Shown here one piece after another: positions 12,546 through 27,943 of a stretch of DNA of 64,000 bases. Origin of the DNA: Ganoderma boninense (taxonomy: Eukaryota > Basidiomycota > Agaricomycetes > Polyporales > Polyporaceae). Position 1 is the first letter of the stretch. Every line of letters begins with the position of its first letter. The position numbers were made by a program, and so were the translations under genes. The stretch spans positions 1,860,001 to 1,924,000 of the forward strand of contig CM035313.1 of the NCBI GenBank assembly GCA_002900995.3. The letters run 5' to 3'. Below the pieces are notes generated by a model, which was given only the letters and a program-made list of their open reading frames with translations, had not been told where the DNA came from and made no database searches.

Positions 12546-13915
12546 ATGTTCACCACTTTCACCTTCGCTGCTCTCGCTGTCGCCTTTGTTGCGCCCTCTG
12601 CCGTCAACGCACACGGTTACGTCCACTCTCTCGAAGTCGGCGGTAAGAACTACACCGGATGGCTTCCATTCACCGACCCGTAAGTACAACAAGTGTTTCA
12701 GGATGCATGGACTCGAACATTGAACCGCATGACGCAGTTACGAGTCGCCCGTTCCCAAGCGGATCGTAAGGAAGCTTCCAGACGACGGTCCGGGTCAGTG
12801 ATCCCATCAACATGCGGCGCTTGCGTCATTGCCCGCCACTGACATTAATGTTCGAACTTGAACCTAGTTCTTGACGCGACCTCGTCCGACCTCGCTTGCA
12901 ACAAGGGCGGCGAGTCCCCCGCCGGCGCCGTTGCAACTGCTCCTGCCGGAAGCAAGATCGTGTTCGACTGGTTGAAAGTTAGTTTCATCGTTTCTATCTG
13001 CAGTATGAACGACCATGACATTAACCATGGTCTCAGTGGCCGTCCGATCACATGGGTCCCGTGTCAACCTACATGACCTCCTGCAATGGCGACTGCACCA
13101 AGTTTGATGCCTCTAACGCCAAGTGGTTCAAGGTTGATGCGTCTGGCTACACCAATGGCAAGTGGGCTGCTACCCAGCTCATCGACAACGGTTTCAAGTG
13201 GACCAGCACCATTCCCAGCGGTCTCAAGGCGGGAAACTACGTGAGTTTGTTCTTCGACGATCTGCGAATATCGGCATCAACTGATTTGCATCTCCACAGC
13301 TGATTCGCAATGAGATGTGTGTAACAAGCTCCTTGACTGATGAGAACTCCACTCATATCGACACAGTGTCGCTCTTCACTCTACCGGTCAACCCCAGTAC
13401 TACCCCAGCTGCGCGTGAGTGAAAGAAGTGGTGATCTGCAAAGGTATGGCGATTAACTAAGATATCCACACAGTCAGCTCTCCATAACCGGTAGTGGCAC
13501 CACTGCTCCCGCTGGCTCCGAATTGGTGTCGATCCCTGGCATCTACAACAACGTCCAGTGGCCTGACATCTGGGATGACAACCTGAAGAGTTTCACTGCT
13601 CCCGGCCCTGCCGCCGCGTTCTCGGGATCCACCTCTGGCTCTCAAGGCAGCGACCCCGCTCCGTCCTCCAGCAAGTCCTCGGCGACTGCCTCATCTACCC
13701 ACGCTTCCTCCACCCACGTCTCCTCCGCGGAGGCTTCACACTCGGCAACGTCGACCCACGTTTCTACTTCTGTCCCGACCACCACTGCCGAGCCTGCGAA
13801 GACTTCTGCCCCTTCGTCCTCGGCGGCCGCGTCGACGGGCCGCTGCAAGTCGAAGCGTCGCCGTGGCATGGTCAAGCGCCACGTCTCCCACCACGCCAAG
13901 AGGCACCTCCATTGA
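12546..13915 (+). CDS. AA9 lytic polysaccharide monooxygenase with basic His/Arg-rich tail
   Basis: Secreted copper enzyme that oxidatively cleaves cellulose or hemicellulose. Seven exons: 12546-12679, 12738-12793, 12868-12977, 13037-13240, 13300-13316, 13367-13414, 13474-13915, giving 336 residues. The signal peptide (1-22, ending SAVNA) exposes His23 as the mature N-terminus (HGYV). His105 lies in SDHMGPVSTYM, completing the histidine brace, and the axial Tyr186 lies in QPQYYPSC. These are the expected AA9 copper ligands, so the enzyme should be active. After the catalytic domain (about residue 245) comes a Ser/Thr/Ala-rich linker of about 70 residues. There is no CBM1 and no hydrophobic GPI signal. 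Instead the protein ends in a strongly basic tail (GRCKSKRRRGMVKRHVSHH and seven further residues) with five His and ten Arg/Lys. Exon 5 is only 17 nt. Confidence 0.95.
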
Positions 13916-16115
13916 TTTCCCAGCCTTTCTTTCCTTTCTCCGTGTGTGAGTACCTTCGCCTGCCCCTCGTCTCCCATCCAATGGAACGCGTCCCGCGAAC
14001 ATAGTGCTCCAGTCTGACATTCGCTGTTTTGGGATTTAGGCTCTTGGCTCTTTCGAGATCTCGATTTGCTTTCGAGAAGCACTGGAATATGCGGGATCTC
14101 AATCAATTTCACGCCCGATGGATGGATGGGTAGACCCGTCTATCCATATATGGCGCACACAGCCGCCCCAGGGCGGGCTGCCTTGAGCTGCGCGTCGTTA
14201 ACGTTTATGTTCGCTTACTTATTGATAAGTCCTTTTTGCTTGCTTCTTGCTCCTCACTGCTATCGTCCGTATCATGCTATGTATCCGTCGATGCCTGCTT
14301 GCATGCACGACCACGATTGTACAGGAATACAATGACACCTGATGCTCCCGATTCTCTTCTCGGGCGTTCTGCCGCCTCGTGGGGTCTGAGAGCGATGTGG
14401 TTCAAACCAAAACACGCCACAAGAAGTGTGTCCAGAGCCTCGCGGCGAGGTACACACTTCCACGTGGTCTGCCAGCAGTGCGCCTCGCTCGCTTTTACGT
14501 CTTCGTGCGGATGTAGAGGCACTTTGTGGCAGATCGGTGAACTTCGAAGAGTTCGACGGCCTCGTAGCAACATGCACCCTACACACGCGCGAGTCTCGCG
14601 ATTGACCACAGCCTCTCCTGTCAGTTGGCGGTATCTCGCCGCGGCGTTCGACGCCAGGGCCTCTCCAAGCAGTCCCTCTACTATCACTGCGTTGTCTGGG
14701 CGCCGAGCAATTGCTTCCGTGAAGGGCTTGTCGCCGCTGAAGGACGGCCCCTTCCGCCTCCGTACGCGCGTACAGTACGGCGCCAGTCCTGTACTGCGCG
14801 CCGATCACATTCAGTGGAAAAGTGCCTACATTGTAGAACAGAGAAATAACCAGTGCCAGCCGCGTAGCGAAAGATCGTCCCCAGCAGATTTGCGCTCGTC
14901 GGGCGTCCGCGGAAGATCGGCCTCAAGCTGGGGCTGAATGACGTTAGCAACGACTCCGAGACGACCACGAACGGCACGCGGGGAGGCTGGGGATCGAAGT
15001 TACGAACACTTGTGATTATGGTGTTCTGACCCCGGCCATATGGCGTAGTGCAGAATGTGGAGTCGACGCTGGGGGGCGACCCCGCTAAGCCCCGCGTCAC
15101 CATCGCCTCGGAGGAGAATAGGAACGCGCGAGAAGCCTACCTTGCGTGTTCACGGGAGTGACAGACAGCTGGCGTTTTGGAAGCAGCGATTACGAGCTTG
15201 TCGCACGACTGACAGGCTGCAGAGATCGAGGGTGTCGTCCGGCGACGGAGAGAAGGCGAAGGGGCACGCTGGGGCCACTCGAGAGCGCGATAGAGACCAC
15301 ACCGGTGTCAAGTTGAGCTGTCTATCATATGCTATGCGTATAGTAATAGTAGTATGAAAGTCCGGAACAGGTACCCGAGAATCCGAAGAAGCACGCGAAC
15401 ATATTAGCATACCGCATAAAATAGTAGACTAATAATATAGCGGGGGGAAGGAGGGACCAGAAGTACGGAAGCAAGTATCGTAGTGAGGTAATCATATAGA
15501 CGATAAGTCAAGGGGCGGCGAATGTGGTGGTTCGTGTACATAATCGTGCAGTAAGACCTATGCGAAGCGGTACGTTGAGATGTATACAAGTGGCGGGAGG
15601 GGAAGCCGAAGGGTGCGGAAGGGTAACGTGACGGTGGGCGAGATGGGCGAGATTACTTGATAGATGCGATGCAGTGACGATGCGCGTGTGAGAGGCCGAG
15701 GGGAAGAAGGCGGATGGGTGGGAGCGGCGAATCCGATGGCGTGCGATAACAACGAGGGAACGTAACAGAGGACAGTCCTGAGCTAGAAAGTCTGTGCCCG
15801 GCGAGGTCTTACGTTAGAGACACGGTCGTGCAACGTGTGGGGGCGGTGCAGAATAATGGGGCGCGCCATGGGCGAGCGTCGGACACGGCCCTTGGCAAGG
15901 CCCCGCGTTGCGGCGCCATGGGCGACTCGGGCACAGGGAGCGGAACACGCTGCAGGACGGATGTCGATGAAGATGACGGAGGACGGGGCGCGCGATGGGC
16001 GTGGCGTGCGGAGGCGGTGGAAACGGGAAACACTGACGAAAGAGGCGTGCGGTGCGGATGTGGCCACACGAACGCGTGGCCCCGTACGCGATCGCAAGGT
16101 GCGATGACGCCGCGA
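13916..16115. other. Long intergenic stretch, no supported gene
   Basis: About 2.2 kb between the ends of the convergent LPMO and homeodomain genes. Moderately long frames exist on both strands near 14240-15100 (up to 233 codons), but they overlap each other, are rich in Arg/Ser and match no family I recognise. They may be relics or chance frames. The segment 15300-16100 is purine-rich on the plus strand and probably contains the 3' region of the homeodomain gene. Confidence 0.45.
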
Positions 16116-17603
16116 TTAGAAGGGGCGAGGAGGAGAGAATCGCCGGCCATCGTGTCTGTGCTGGTCGTCCTCATGGCTCCTCCGATGGGAAGACGGGCTC
16201 GGCGATGTGTTTAGGCGGCCCATGCCGCTCGAGGGACGGGTCGTGCCGTATCCAGCCTGGCTCGCGCTCGATGGGCCTGTCAACGAGCTGGGGTACCCTG
16301 CGGGTTGGGGCACGGGTGCAGCGGGAGTCGCGGGGGAGGAATGAGACGGCGTCGGGTACGGCTGATTTGTCGTTGGGGGCGCGCTCGCTGCTGCCTGGCG
16401 CGAACTCTGCCGCATCGCCTGCCGCTTGTTCTGGAACCTGCAATGTCGGGTACACCGAGCGAGGTGCGTGTCGTCGTCAGCCCATCAGTCCACCGGGCGC
16501 GCAAGGTACACGCGCGAGGGACAACAGGAGTGGGATACGCACCATATCTGAACACTGCGCGCCGACATCCCCAGCTTCTTCGCCAGCTCAATCCGCTCCT
16601 CCGTCGAGGGGAATGCAGTCCGGCTGTAGGTCTCGTTGAGAACCTTGAGCTGCTCGGCGTCCGCCCGCTTGCGCTTCTTCTTGACAGGCTCGACCGGAGG
16701 TTCGGGGACGTGGGGAATGGCGGAGGCAACGCGTGGGTATGGAGAAGCACCGTGCCCGCCAGTGCGCAGAGGATTTGATCTCTCCACTAGAGAGCCACGT
16801 CGTCCCCCCAGACTAGATGGCTGATCGTAGGGATTCATCTGAAGGGGCGGGGGTAGGTGGCGGGGATCTGGGCCAGCGGTGAAGCCGTAGGCGTTAGGCT
16901 GATGTTGAGGATACGGAGTAGCGAAGGAGGTTTGATAGGGACCAGTAGGTGAGCGAACTTGGCTAGCTGGTGTCATAGGGATGTGGTGCTGGGGCATCTG
17001 CGATTGACCCATATTAAGAGGAGGTAATATACGCGAATCTTGAGGGCCTCCGATCATGTTCGGCGATGAGCGAGACGGATATGAGCCGTACGCGGCCTGT
17101 TGTTGACTCTGGTATCGGGGATCAGAAGAGAAGGGCACGGCCTGCTGGTGTCCTGGGGCTGCACGCCGGATTAATGTGGCCCGGGGCGAGACCCCGTCAG
17201 TGACGGGACGGGGCAACGGAGGACGGAGGGTTACCTTGATTGGTCTGCCAACCTTGTTGACTAAATTGTGCGATACTTGGATCTGTGTGGGTCTGCGTGG
17301 GATCTTGCTGGGGAAGTTGGGAAGATAGTGAAGAGTCAGGAGCTGCATTGGAGAGAGATGGATTGAGTTCATTCATACGGTATAAGGTACTCCAAAGGAG
17401 GAGAACAGACCTGGAGAACGTGAGGTTCGAAACGGAAGATGAAGAGGAGGCAGCACAGTTCGCCCACCCTGTCCGAGATGAAATAGTCCGCGGCGCGTAT
17501 TGTTGTTATTGTTATTGCCGCCTGCAGGTGTCCCTCTTCGACCTGGTCGAGGGAAACAGCCGTAATGAAAGTGGTCGTCGGGGTAAGATTGCTGGTTGGA
17601 CAT
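16116..17603 (-). CDS. Homeodomain transcription factor
   Basis: Nuclear DNA-binding protein of 412 residues. Four exons: 17603-17411, 17342-17235, 17158-16543, 16437-16116; phases agree across all three introns. The homeodomain spans about residues 256-316. Its recognition helix SVQIWFQNKRQAMRQSSR is split by an intron between the W and F codons, and the preceding helix reads PSTEERIELAKKLGMSARSV. A basic patch (KKKRKRADAEQ) in front could serve as a nuclear signal. The rest is low complexity: an Asn-rich run, Gln/Pro/Ser-rich stretches and a Pro/Ser/His-rich tail, typical of fungal activators. The WFQNKR core follows the usual homeodomain pattern. It is not a mating-type HD pair: there is no second divergent HD gene, the neighbour being a kinase. 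The target genes are unknown. Confidence 0.9.
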
Positions 17604-19040
17604 GGAATATAAGAAAGCGGGAGTGAATGGGATCGTCGGACAGCTCCCTCAGCTCTGGAATATGTACTTGAGGGAGAGGCGACGAGGAAAGCGCATGGCA
17701 GGGCCTCCTGTGCAAGCTGACACTGGATTGTGCAGGAAGGCACCACACAGGCAACAACGAGATGTAAACGCAGGCTCCCCGGCAATCGTTCGGTGAGGGC
17801 ATGTAGCCCCAGGCCAGAGTGAGGGTAGGCGTGACGTTCTCGGGAACACGAGGCGATGGGCACTGGGCAAGCGTACCTCTGTAGAGCGAGAGCGTTTTGC
17901 TAAATCAGCAAAACTGATCTTGGGAGAGCGTAGGAAGAGGCTGTGAGGCCGGATGTCAAGGAGGGGTGCTAGACAGACGTGAGGACGAGGTTTGGCTCGG
18001 TGACGACCGTATGAAAAAGGAAGGCAGACGCCGCGTTTAATCACTCGGAGAAAAGGGTCCAATGCACGGCAGACGGATTTTGACTGCGTATCACCTCGTG
18101 TCGGAGGGCATGCCGGGCTGCATGATGTTTGTGGACCTCTGCGCCGATTCCCAGGTTTGGCCGCCGGGAGTGGACTGGGAGCCAACGTACAGCCCGGGAT
18201 GGGCCGTTGTTTCAGTGGGATTGCGATTCCGCGAAGATCCCACCTTCATTCGCCGGCCGGAAGTCGCCCGAGTGCATGCGACGTGTGGCCTGGAGCTTGT
18301 GGCTCGCAGGCGTGGACGGGTAGCTGGAGTTCAGAAGCAGCGGAGAAGTTGATCAGATTGCAAGTTTGGTGTCGTTTGTGTTGGGACCGTCAGGGTAGGC
18401 CTATGGGACATGGCGCGGTGGTGGGTCGACGAGAACGGGAAGAACAAAAGAATTCACGTACACGGGAGGGCATCTGGAAACAGGTGACTGATGCTGGAGA
18501 TGGATCGGGTGGGGATAAAGGTCTGGGGGAGCAATAATTCAATAGATAACCTTTGAGCAGATTGTTGTGCCCAGTCAGGGGGGAGAGGGATTGGCTAAGT
18601 GTGCGGGACACGGGCCTGCGCGCCTGGGGGACGTCTGTGAGGGTGATCGGAGACAGTCAGTGGAAGCGGCGTGCCTGCGGGCGGGAGGTGGCGTGTGGCA
18701 GCCTCGGCCGTTTGCAGAGAACAGAAGCCGGCCGTAGCAGAGAAGGCCTTTGAAAATCGACTGCCCCGACGCGCACAAGCGGTTCGATGACGGAGCGGGC
18801 ACAAGTCGTCTCGGCGCCATTCGCGGGCCAACGACTGCAGACGCGTTCGCGCAGACGGAGCGCGGCGGGCGCTGGCGGACGCGCTAGGGCTGTGACGGTG
18901 ACGTCACGGCGTGATTTCCGAATGGAGGCAGCCGCGGGCCGGGGGCGTCGCAGTGACGGAATGGATCAGATTCGCTTCGGTCGAGTCTCGGTCGGTGGAG
19001 GACTGCCCGCTGCCCGCCAGTCGCGACGAGCTCTTCCGCA
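17604..19040. other. Shared divergent promoter of homeodomain and kinase genes
   Basis: A 1.4 kb head-to-head interval. Several short frames occur on each strand but none shows a domain. The part near 18570-19000 is GC-rich. The interval probably contains both promoters and 5' untranslated regions, possibly with untranslated introns. Confidence 0.5.
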
Positions 19041-22978
<3,938 letters not shown>

Positions 22979-25772
22979 ATTTTTGCGGTGACCCCGGCCA
23001 CAGTGCTCGCGGTGACGATCTCGCCGCACACTCTGACAACGCCCCCCGCACGCGTCGCTGCGGCTGCTTTTGCCGGCGTATACCCCCGTGGACCGCTCGG
23101 TGCGGGCGTGTTTTACGGTTTTGGATGAGATGTCTGGGATGATACCTTGAACGATTTGTTGCGCATTGAATGTAACACTACCCGTCCGCTGTACGTGTAT
23201 GCCGTTGCTGCCTGCGACCTAACTGTACTCGTTTACCTCCGCCCGCCGAGACACGGTGCGATGCGAATTTTTTGGTTACACGAGTTTGAGATCTAATCTG
23301 ATGGGATTTGAACGGGTGCACTCTTCCACTGGGACGTTTGTGGCAAGTAACGTACGTAGACGTATTCCAAGGAGCTGCGCGACATCACCGCGTGGCGGCC
23401 GCGCGGATCAGGTTCGCCCTGTGGACCTACAAGGGGGCGATTGGGAGGCAGGCAGCCGGGTTAGTATCAGTATCTGGATCGACGTCAACGGCCTGGCCGC
23501 GTACGACTCAGCGGCTTGATGGAGCAGGCTTTGCCCTCGGTGCCAGTAGCTGACAAGGAAAGTTTCGAACATGCCCACTCAGCGCCACGACCCAGGCAGC
23601 CCCTTCCCGCCGTGCCGATGACATGACCTGACATGACAGAGGTCGAATCACTCGCAGAATACGTCCGAGCGGGAGGATCAAGGGAGGTGGCGTAGCGGAT
23701 CCTGGGCCCTGCGATCCCATAGGGCCCATGGCGTACATCTCGGGCGGATGCTGGAATTCGTCACTTGCCCCTGGTACTTCATTCTGCGTCGAGGCAGTTT
23801 GCGGCGGGGGGGGCGGGAAGCACGAGGCAGGCTGGCAGAGCAAAGTCTAACTTTAATTCGGAAGGACGATCAACCAAGGGCTCGAGGCCGCCGGAGGGCC
23901 GTCGCGAGTCGAGTATCGACGGCCTTCTGCAGATCAGGATCCAGTATCAGGACACTGAGGGAGGGGATGCTCATCTCGGCGTCTCATGCGTGCACTGGTT
24001 TACAAGCCGATATGAACATGCACGACGGGACACGGTCGCCAAGGCCACCCTCGCCCCGGCGAGGACACCACAACACGCAACGAGCCTCGGCAACGCCGTG
24101 CCAAACGGACGTGCGGAGGCAGAGGGGGCCCGCGCGAGACCGAGCCGAGGATGCGTCCGCGTCTGCGGACGGAGCCCCGGTCAGGTCGTGCGCGGCTGGG
24201 CTCTAGAGCCTCTGGGACTGAGAGTGATGCGGCGGAGACTGTACGGACAGATCGTGACTCGGACAGCCTGGGGAGTGGGCGCACTGCAAGCGGAGTGGCC
24301 TGCAGAACGTTGTCAAACACGCGTATTCTTGGCAACTCGAAGTCGCGGGCACGCTGCATCCGCACGCCGCTGCGCAGCTCGCCGCGCGCACCGCGCCTTC
24401 GCACTCCCACTTCATTGCGATCGGAAGGAAGGGAAGCCCAGCGATCCATGGTTGTCAGCGAGGCGCGATCGAGTGTGCTGCCGCTCAGCCTCCCAGTGCT
24501 GCAGCTGCAGCTGCAGCCTCCGCCCCACATCTTGCCAATGCCATCGCTCTGCGCTCGACGCCTCGGAGGAGACGCCAGAAACAAGATTCAGGGTCGGTGG
24601 AGCTAAGTTTTTCAGCGATTGCACACGACCGTGGCTGCGTCGCTCGCGCCGATTCGAAGGGTGATCCTGAACCTGACCTAGGCTGCCATGAGCCTGCCCA
24701 ACAGCCTTCCTGGCTGTTCGTTTACCTCATGAGAGCGTAAACGAATGCACCGCGGGTGCCGCAACACCTTTCTGCGGCCTGCCTCCTCAACCCCTGGCTC
24801 TTCGGCGAGACTCCGGGCTTGACGGAGGTGGGAAGGAGAAAGCGATTGTACGGGAGAGATTGCACCGAGCAGGATAGAACCGTCTGGGTTTGAACTGGAA
24901 TGAGTAAAGGCGCGGTGTTCGTTGATGAGACAAATCCCTCTGAGAGAGTGCCGCCGGAAATGAGCGGAGATACGGCATTACCCTCACGTGGATCCTATAT
25001 CAGCATGATTACCATTCGGATGAGCAGGAGCAGAGCAGGGAGAGCTTGATCATCCCGACGGATTGGGGTTGCGAGCGTCACCAGCTGACCCAAGGCTTCT
25101 CCCCGGAAGGCGAGGGGCAAATCCGGGGAAGCTGGATTTACAGAAGGCCCAGGCAAGGGTCTAGTTTATTAGAAGAAACGCAAATCCGGGGTGCTGGAGT
25201 TTGCACGGACGTTGAATTGCACAGCGGGGTGACCGCAGCGCAGAGACCTAAGGATGCATCTATTAGATACTATGGGCGGGGAGTTGGTTCCTGAAGACGT
25301 CACGATCGGCCTACTGATAGTCGGGAGACGGACGAGAGTTGCCACATTTAGTTCATTTCTTTGCAACGCACCATGCATTTGATACGCAGGAACATGTGTG
25401 TTCTCAGAATGTGGCCACAGCGCTTGATTTCCGTCCGGAATAGGCAACTGTTCAAGAACAAATGACAGGCGCTTCGAAGAATGAAACAAGCTCGCGATAT
25501 ACTTCTATCACGCTTAGCGAACCTAACAGGGTCCCGTCGGTCAGCGACCTTCCCTCCGAACACGATGCCGTACTCACTTGTCTCAACAAGAACTGATTCG
25601 GCCGCTAATGACCGTCCAATGACAAGCCAGTCTAGAGGTCCATTCGATTATTAATATTACCGATTCCATCCTATACTGGTGTCTGCCCATGCGTCAGCGA
25701 GAGGTGTCCGAACGCAACACGCTGTAAATGAACTCGCCTATGGTACAAAAGCGCGTCCTTTCCTCGGTGCGC
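22979..25772. other. 2.8 kb region without a supported gene
   Basis: Overlapping GC-rich frames occur in all frames near 23750-24660, the longest with 299 codons. They are rich in Arg, Ser, Ala and Cys and have no recognised domain. A CTGCAG-type run lies at about 24500-24515. No splice pattern linking them into a protein was convincing. The region from about 25000 to 25770 likely contains the 3' end of the chitinase transcript. Confidence 0.4.
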
Positions 25773-27621
25773 TTACGGCATACCCGCCCGCATGTTATCA
25801 TACTGGCTCCCTTCATATTGCAGCCAATTCGGGCTCCGATCGAGCTCGCCCATCGCGTTCTTTACGATCGCGATGAGGCTTTCCCCAGGCTGGGGGTCCT
25901 TCCCGTGCCCTGCCTCCATGCCCTCGCGCGGCGCGCCCTTGTCTCCGCTGAGTTCCCAGAACATGCTCCCCCGCAAACCTTCGCGGCGGATCCAATCGCC
26001 CTTCCACGCCGCCACTTGTTCGGAGTCGAAGCTGATCATCTCCTTCTTGTTGTAATCGTATGTCCAGCTTGCGACCATCTTGTCGTCCTGGAACACGTAC
26101 GAACCCGGGAGGGGTAGAGCGCGGTAGTCATACGTGCCCTGCTCCCAACTGCCGGGCCCGAGACCGTGGTATGGCGCGCCGGGGCCGTCGGTGTTCATGA
26201 AGCTCCTCCCATAAAGAGGCATGCCAACGACGATCTTATCGCGGGCGACGCCCTGGCCGATGTACCAGTTGATTGCCTGCGAGACGCTGAGTTGGCCACC
26301 GAATAGGTTCGCCTGGTGGCCCGAGACCTTGTCCCACGAGCCGGCTACAGATTCAGATCAAAATCAGTTTAAAGCGGCTACCAAACAAAAGTGACGACAT
26401 ACCGAAGTCATAGGCCATCATGTTCCAGAAGTCCAGGGACTGGTCCATCTCGCGTACGTGGAGCTTCTGGTAGTTATCAGTGCCGCACGGGGCCGCAATC
26501 TGCGAACGGACCCCCACAGATGGTGTTAAGCGACTGCCTCCTGTCTTCGGCGCAGCGAAAAAGAACTTACTGTGAGCAAAAACCGGTAACTAGCCCCTTT
26601 GCGGCTCGCGTGAGCGTCGAGCCCTGCTCGGAGTTCACGAAGAAGGGCTACGTAACCGCGCGCCTGTTCGTCATTAGATGGGTACTCGTAGTCGATGTCG
26701 AGCCCATCGAGGCCGTGATCTTCGAGCAAACGGATGGAGGACGCGACAAACTTGGACCGCAGAGCCGGGTTTATGACCACTGGGTGGAAGTGGGGGGAGT
26801 AGGTCCAGCCTCCGATGGAGAGGATGACCTTTAGGTGACGGTGCTGCTGCTTGAGCTTATAGATGGCTTTGAAGTTTCCGTATAGGTTCTTGCCGCTATC
26901 GTTCCAGGAATCACCGGGGTAATGAATGTCGGTATCAGCCCAAGGGTCGGAAAGAACGACTTCGCCACTGTCGGACTTAACGTTCGCGAACGCATAGAGA
27001 ATGTGGCTGCGGTGCATATCATGAGGTCGCGGAGAAGAGAAAGGGATCTTCGGACCCACGTGAGGTTATTGACGGGAATGAGAGATGGTGGGAACTTCCT
27101 CCCGTAGATTCCCCTGGGCAGAAACAGCGAATGAGACGGTGACATAAAGTTACGGGAGCAAGCGGGGTGATAGAATTAAGCCATCGGCCCCAATGCTTTC
27201 TGTGAATGTGTAGATATTGATATCTTACCAGTTGGTGAAGCTTGACAAGTGGACGACCATGAATGACGACATCGCCTCTGGACAGAAGATGTACTCACTA
27301 GCCGACGCTGTATTTGCCACCAGAAGACATGTCTGTGCTGTTTGATGGAGCTGTGTAGTTCGAAGAAGCGGTGTCGTTGGTTGATGATGGTAATGGAGGT
27401 TTCTTTATGATATCGTCTTCTGCGTGACCCGATTGCAGGCGTTGTCGTTCTGCAGACCACTGACCTGACTTGTATGCGGCGAAAGAGACGACGAGGATGG
27501 TGACGGAGAAGAGGAGGACTCTGCGGATTGTGACTAGACAAGAGCGGAACTTTCGGGGGGTGTGGGGAGGCGGTGATGAGTCTGAGTCTGAGGGGACTGG
27601 CTGGTACGACGGCGGGTTCAT
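25773..27621 (-). CDS. GH18 chitinase with N-terminal membrane anchor
   Basis: Endo-type chitinase of 497 residues. Six exons: 27621-27299, 27240-27229 (12 nt), 27113-27060, 27006-26571, 26499-26403, 26344-25773; total length is divisible by three. Residues 1-33 are cytoplasmic ([14 protein letters not shown], then basic), and 34-51 form one transmembrane helix ([16 protein letters not shown]). A Ser/Thr/Asn-rich stalk with possible N-glycosylation follows, then the GH18 barrel from about residue 105. Key motifs: first strand [14 protein letters not shown], the substrate-site SIGGW, and the catalytic signature DGLDIDYE with acid Glu237. MMAYDF and MPLYGRSF complete the barrel. All expected catalytic residues are present. 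The topology suggests a type II membrane chitinase facing the wall, acting in wall remodelling rather than as a freely secreted digestive enzyme. The microexon makes automatic gene models likely to fail here. Confidence 0.93.
27229..27240 (-). other. 12-nt microexon of the GH18 chitinase
   Basis: Minus-strand sequence CTTCACCAACTG, flanked by an acceptor AG (27242-27241) and donor GTAAGA (27228-27223). With two bases from exon 1 and one from exon 3 it encodes YFTNW, the conserved first barrel strand of GH18 enzymes. Skipping it would keep frame but delete four residues of that strand. Confidence 0.85.
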
Positions 27622-27943
27622 CTTCCCTCTGGACTCTCGCAGCGTCACAGACCGATATGGCCACTGGCCAGCTTCTTTCCCTGGCGCTTCCCGGCAACAG
27701 ATGACCTCATCCGAATCGCTTCCTCCATTCACGTGATTCTCGGCGACGCGGACGGCACGGTGCTCCGAGACTCGCTGCGCCGGGAGAGCACGGCCACACC
27801 GATTGCTGCACCACCGATGCCCGGCCGCACGCCGGACGCGCACCTCATTGAAGACGACCCATTTTATTTCCCGACCTTGCACGAGCATCTACAATACACC
27901 TAGAACACCTCCAGTCCAACTCGGGTCCTCACCGAGAACCTCT
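27622..27943. other. Short spacer upstream of the chitinase
   Basis: A 322-bp interval between the chitinase start and the stop codon of the CBM1 gene on the same strand. It must contain the chitinase promoter and the CBM1 gene terminator. An open frame reads into it from the chitinase side with no better start than the one at 27621. Confidence 0.5.

Noticed and set aside
11778..12692. 304-codon minus-strand frame overlapping LPMO exon 1
   Set aside because: No recognised domain; the plus-strand signal peptide and copper-ligand exons are unambiguous.
17343..17376. ATG at 17376 (MNELNPSLSN) as the homeodomain protein start
   Set aside because: It lies in an intron of a better model starting at 17603, whose donor (17410) and acceptor (17343) agree in phase.
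23765..24664. 299-codon plus-strand open frame as a gene
   Set aside because: Composition is that of a chance frame in GC-rich DNA, competing frames overlap it on both strands, and no domain or splice pattern supports it.
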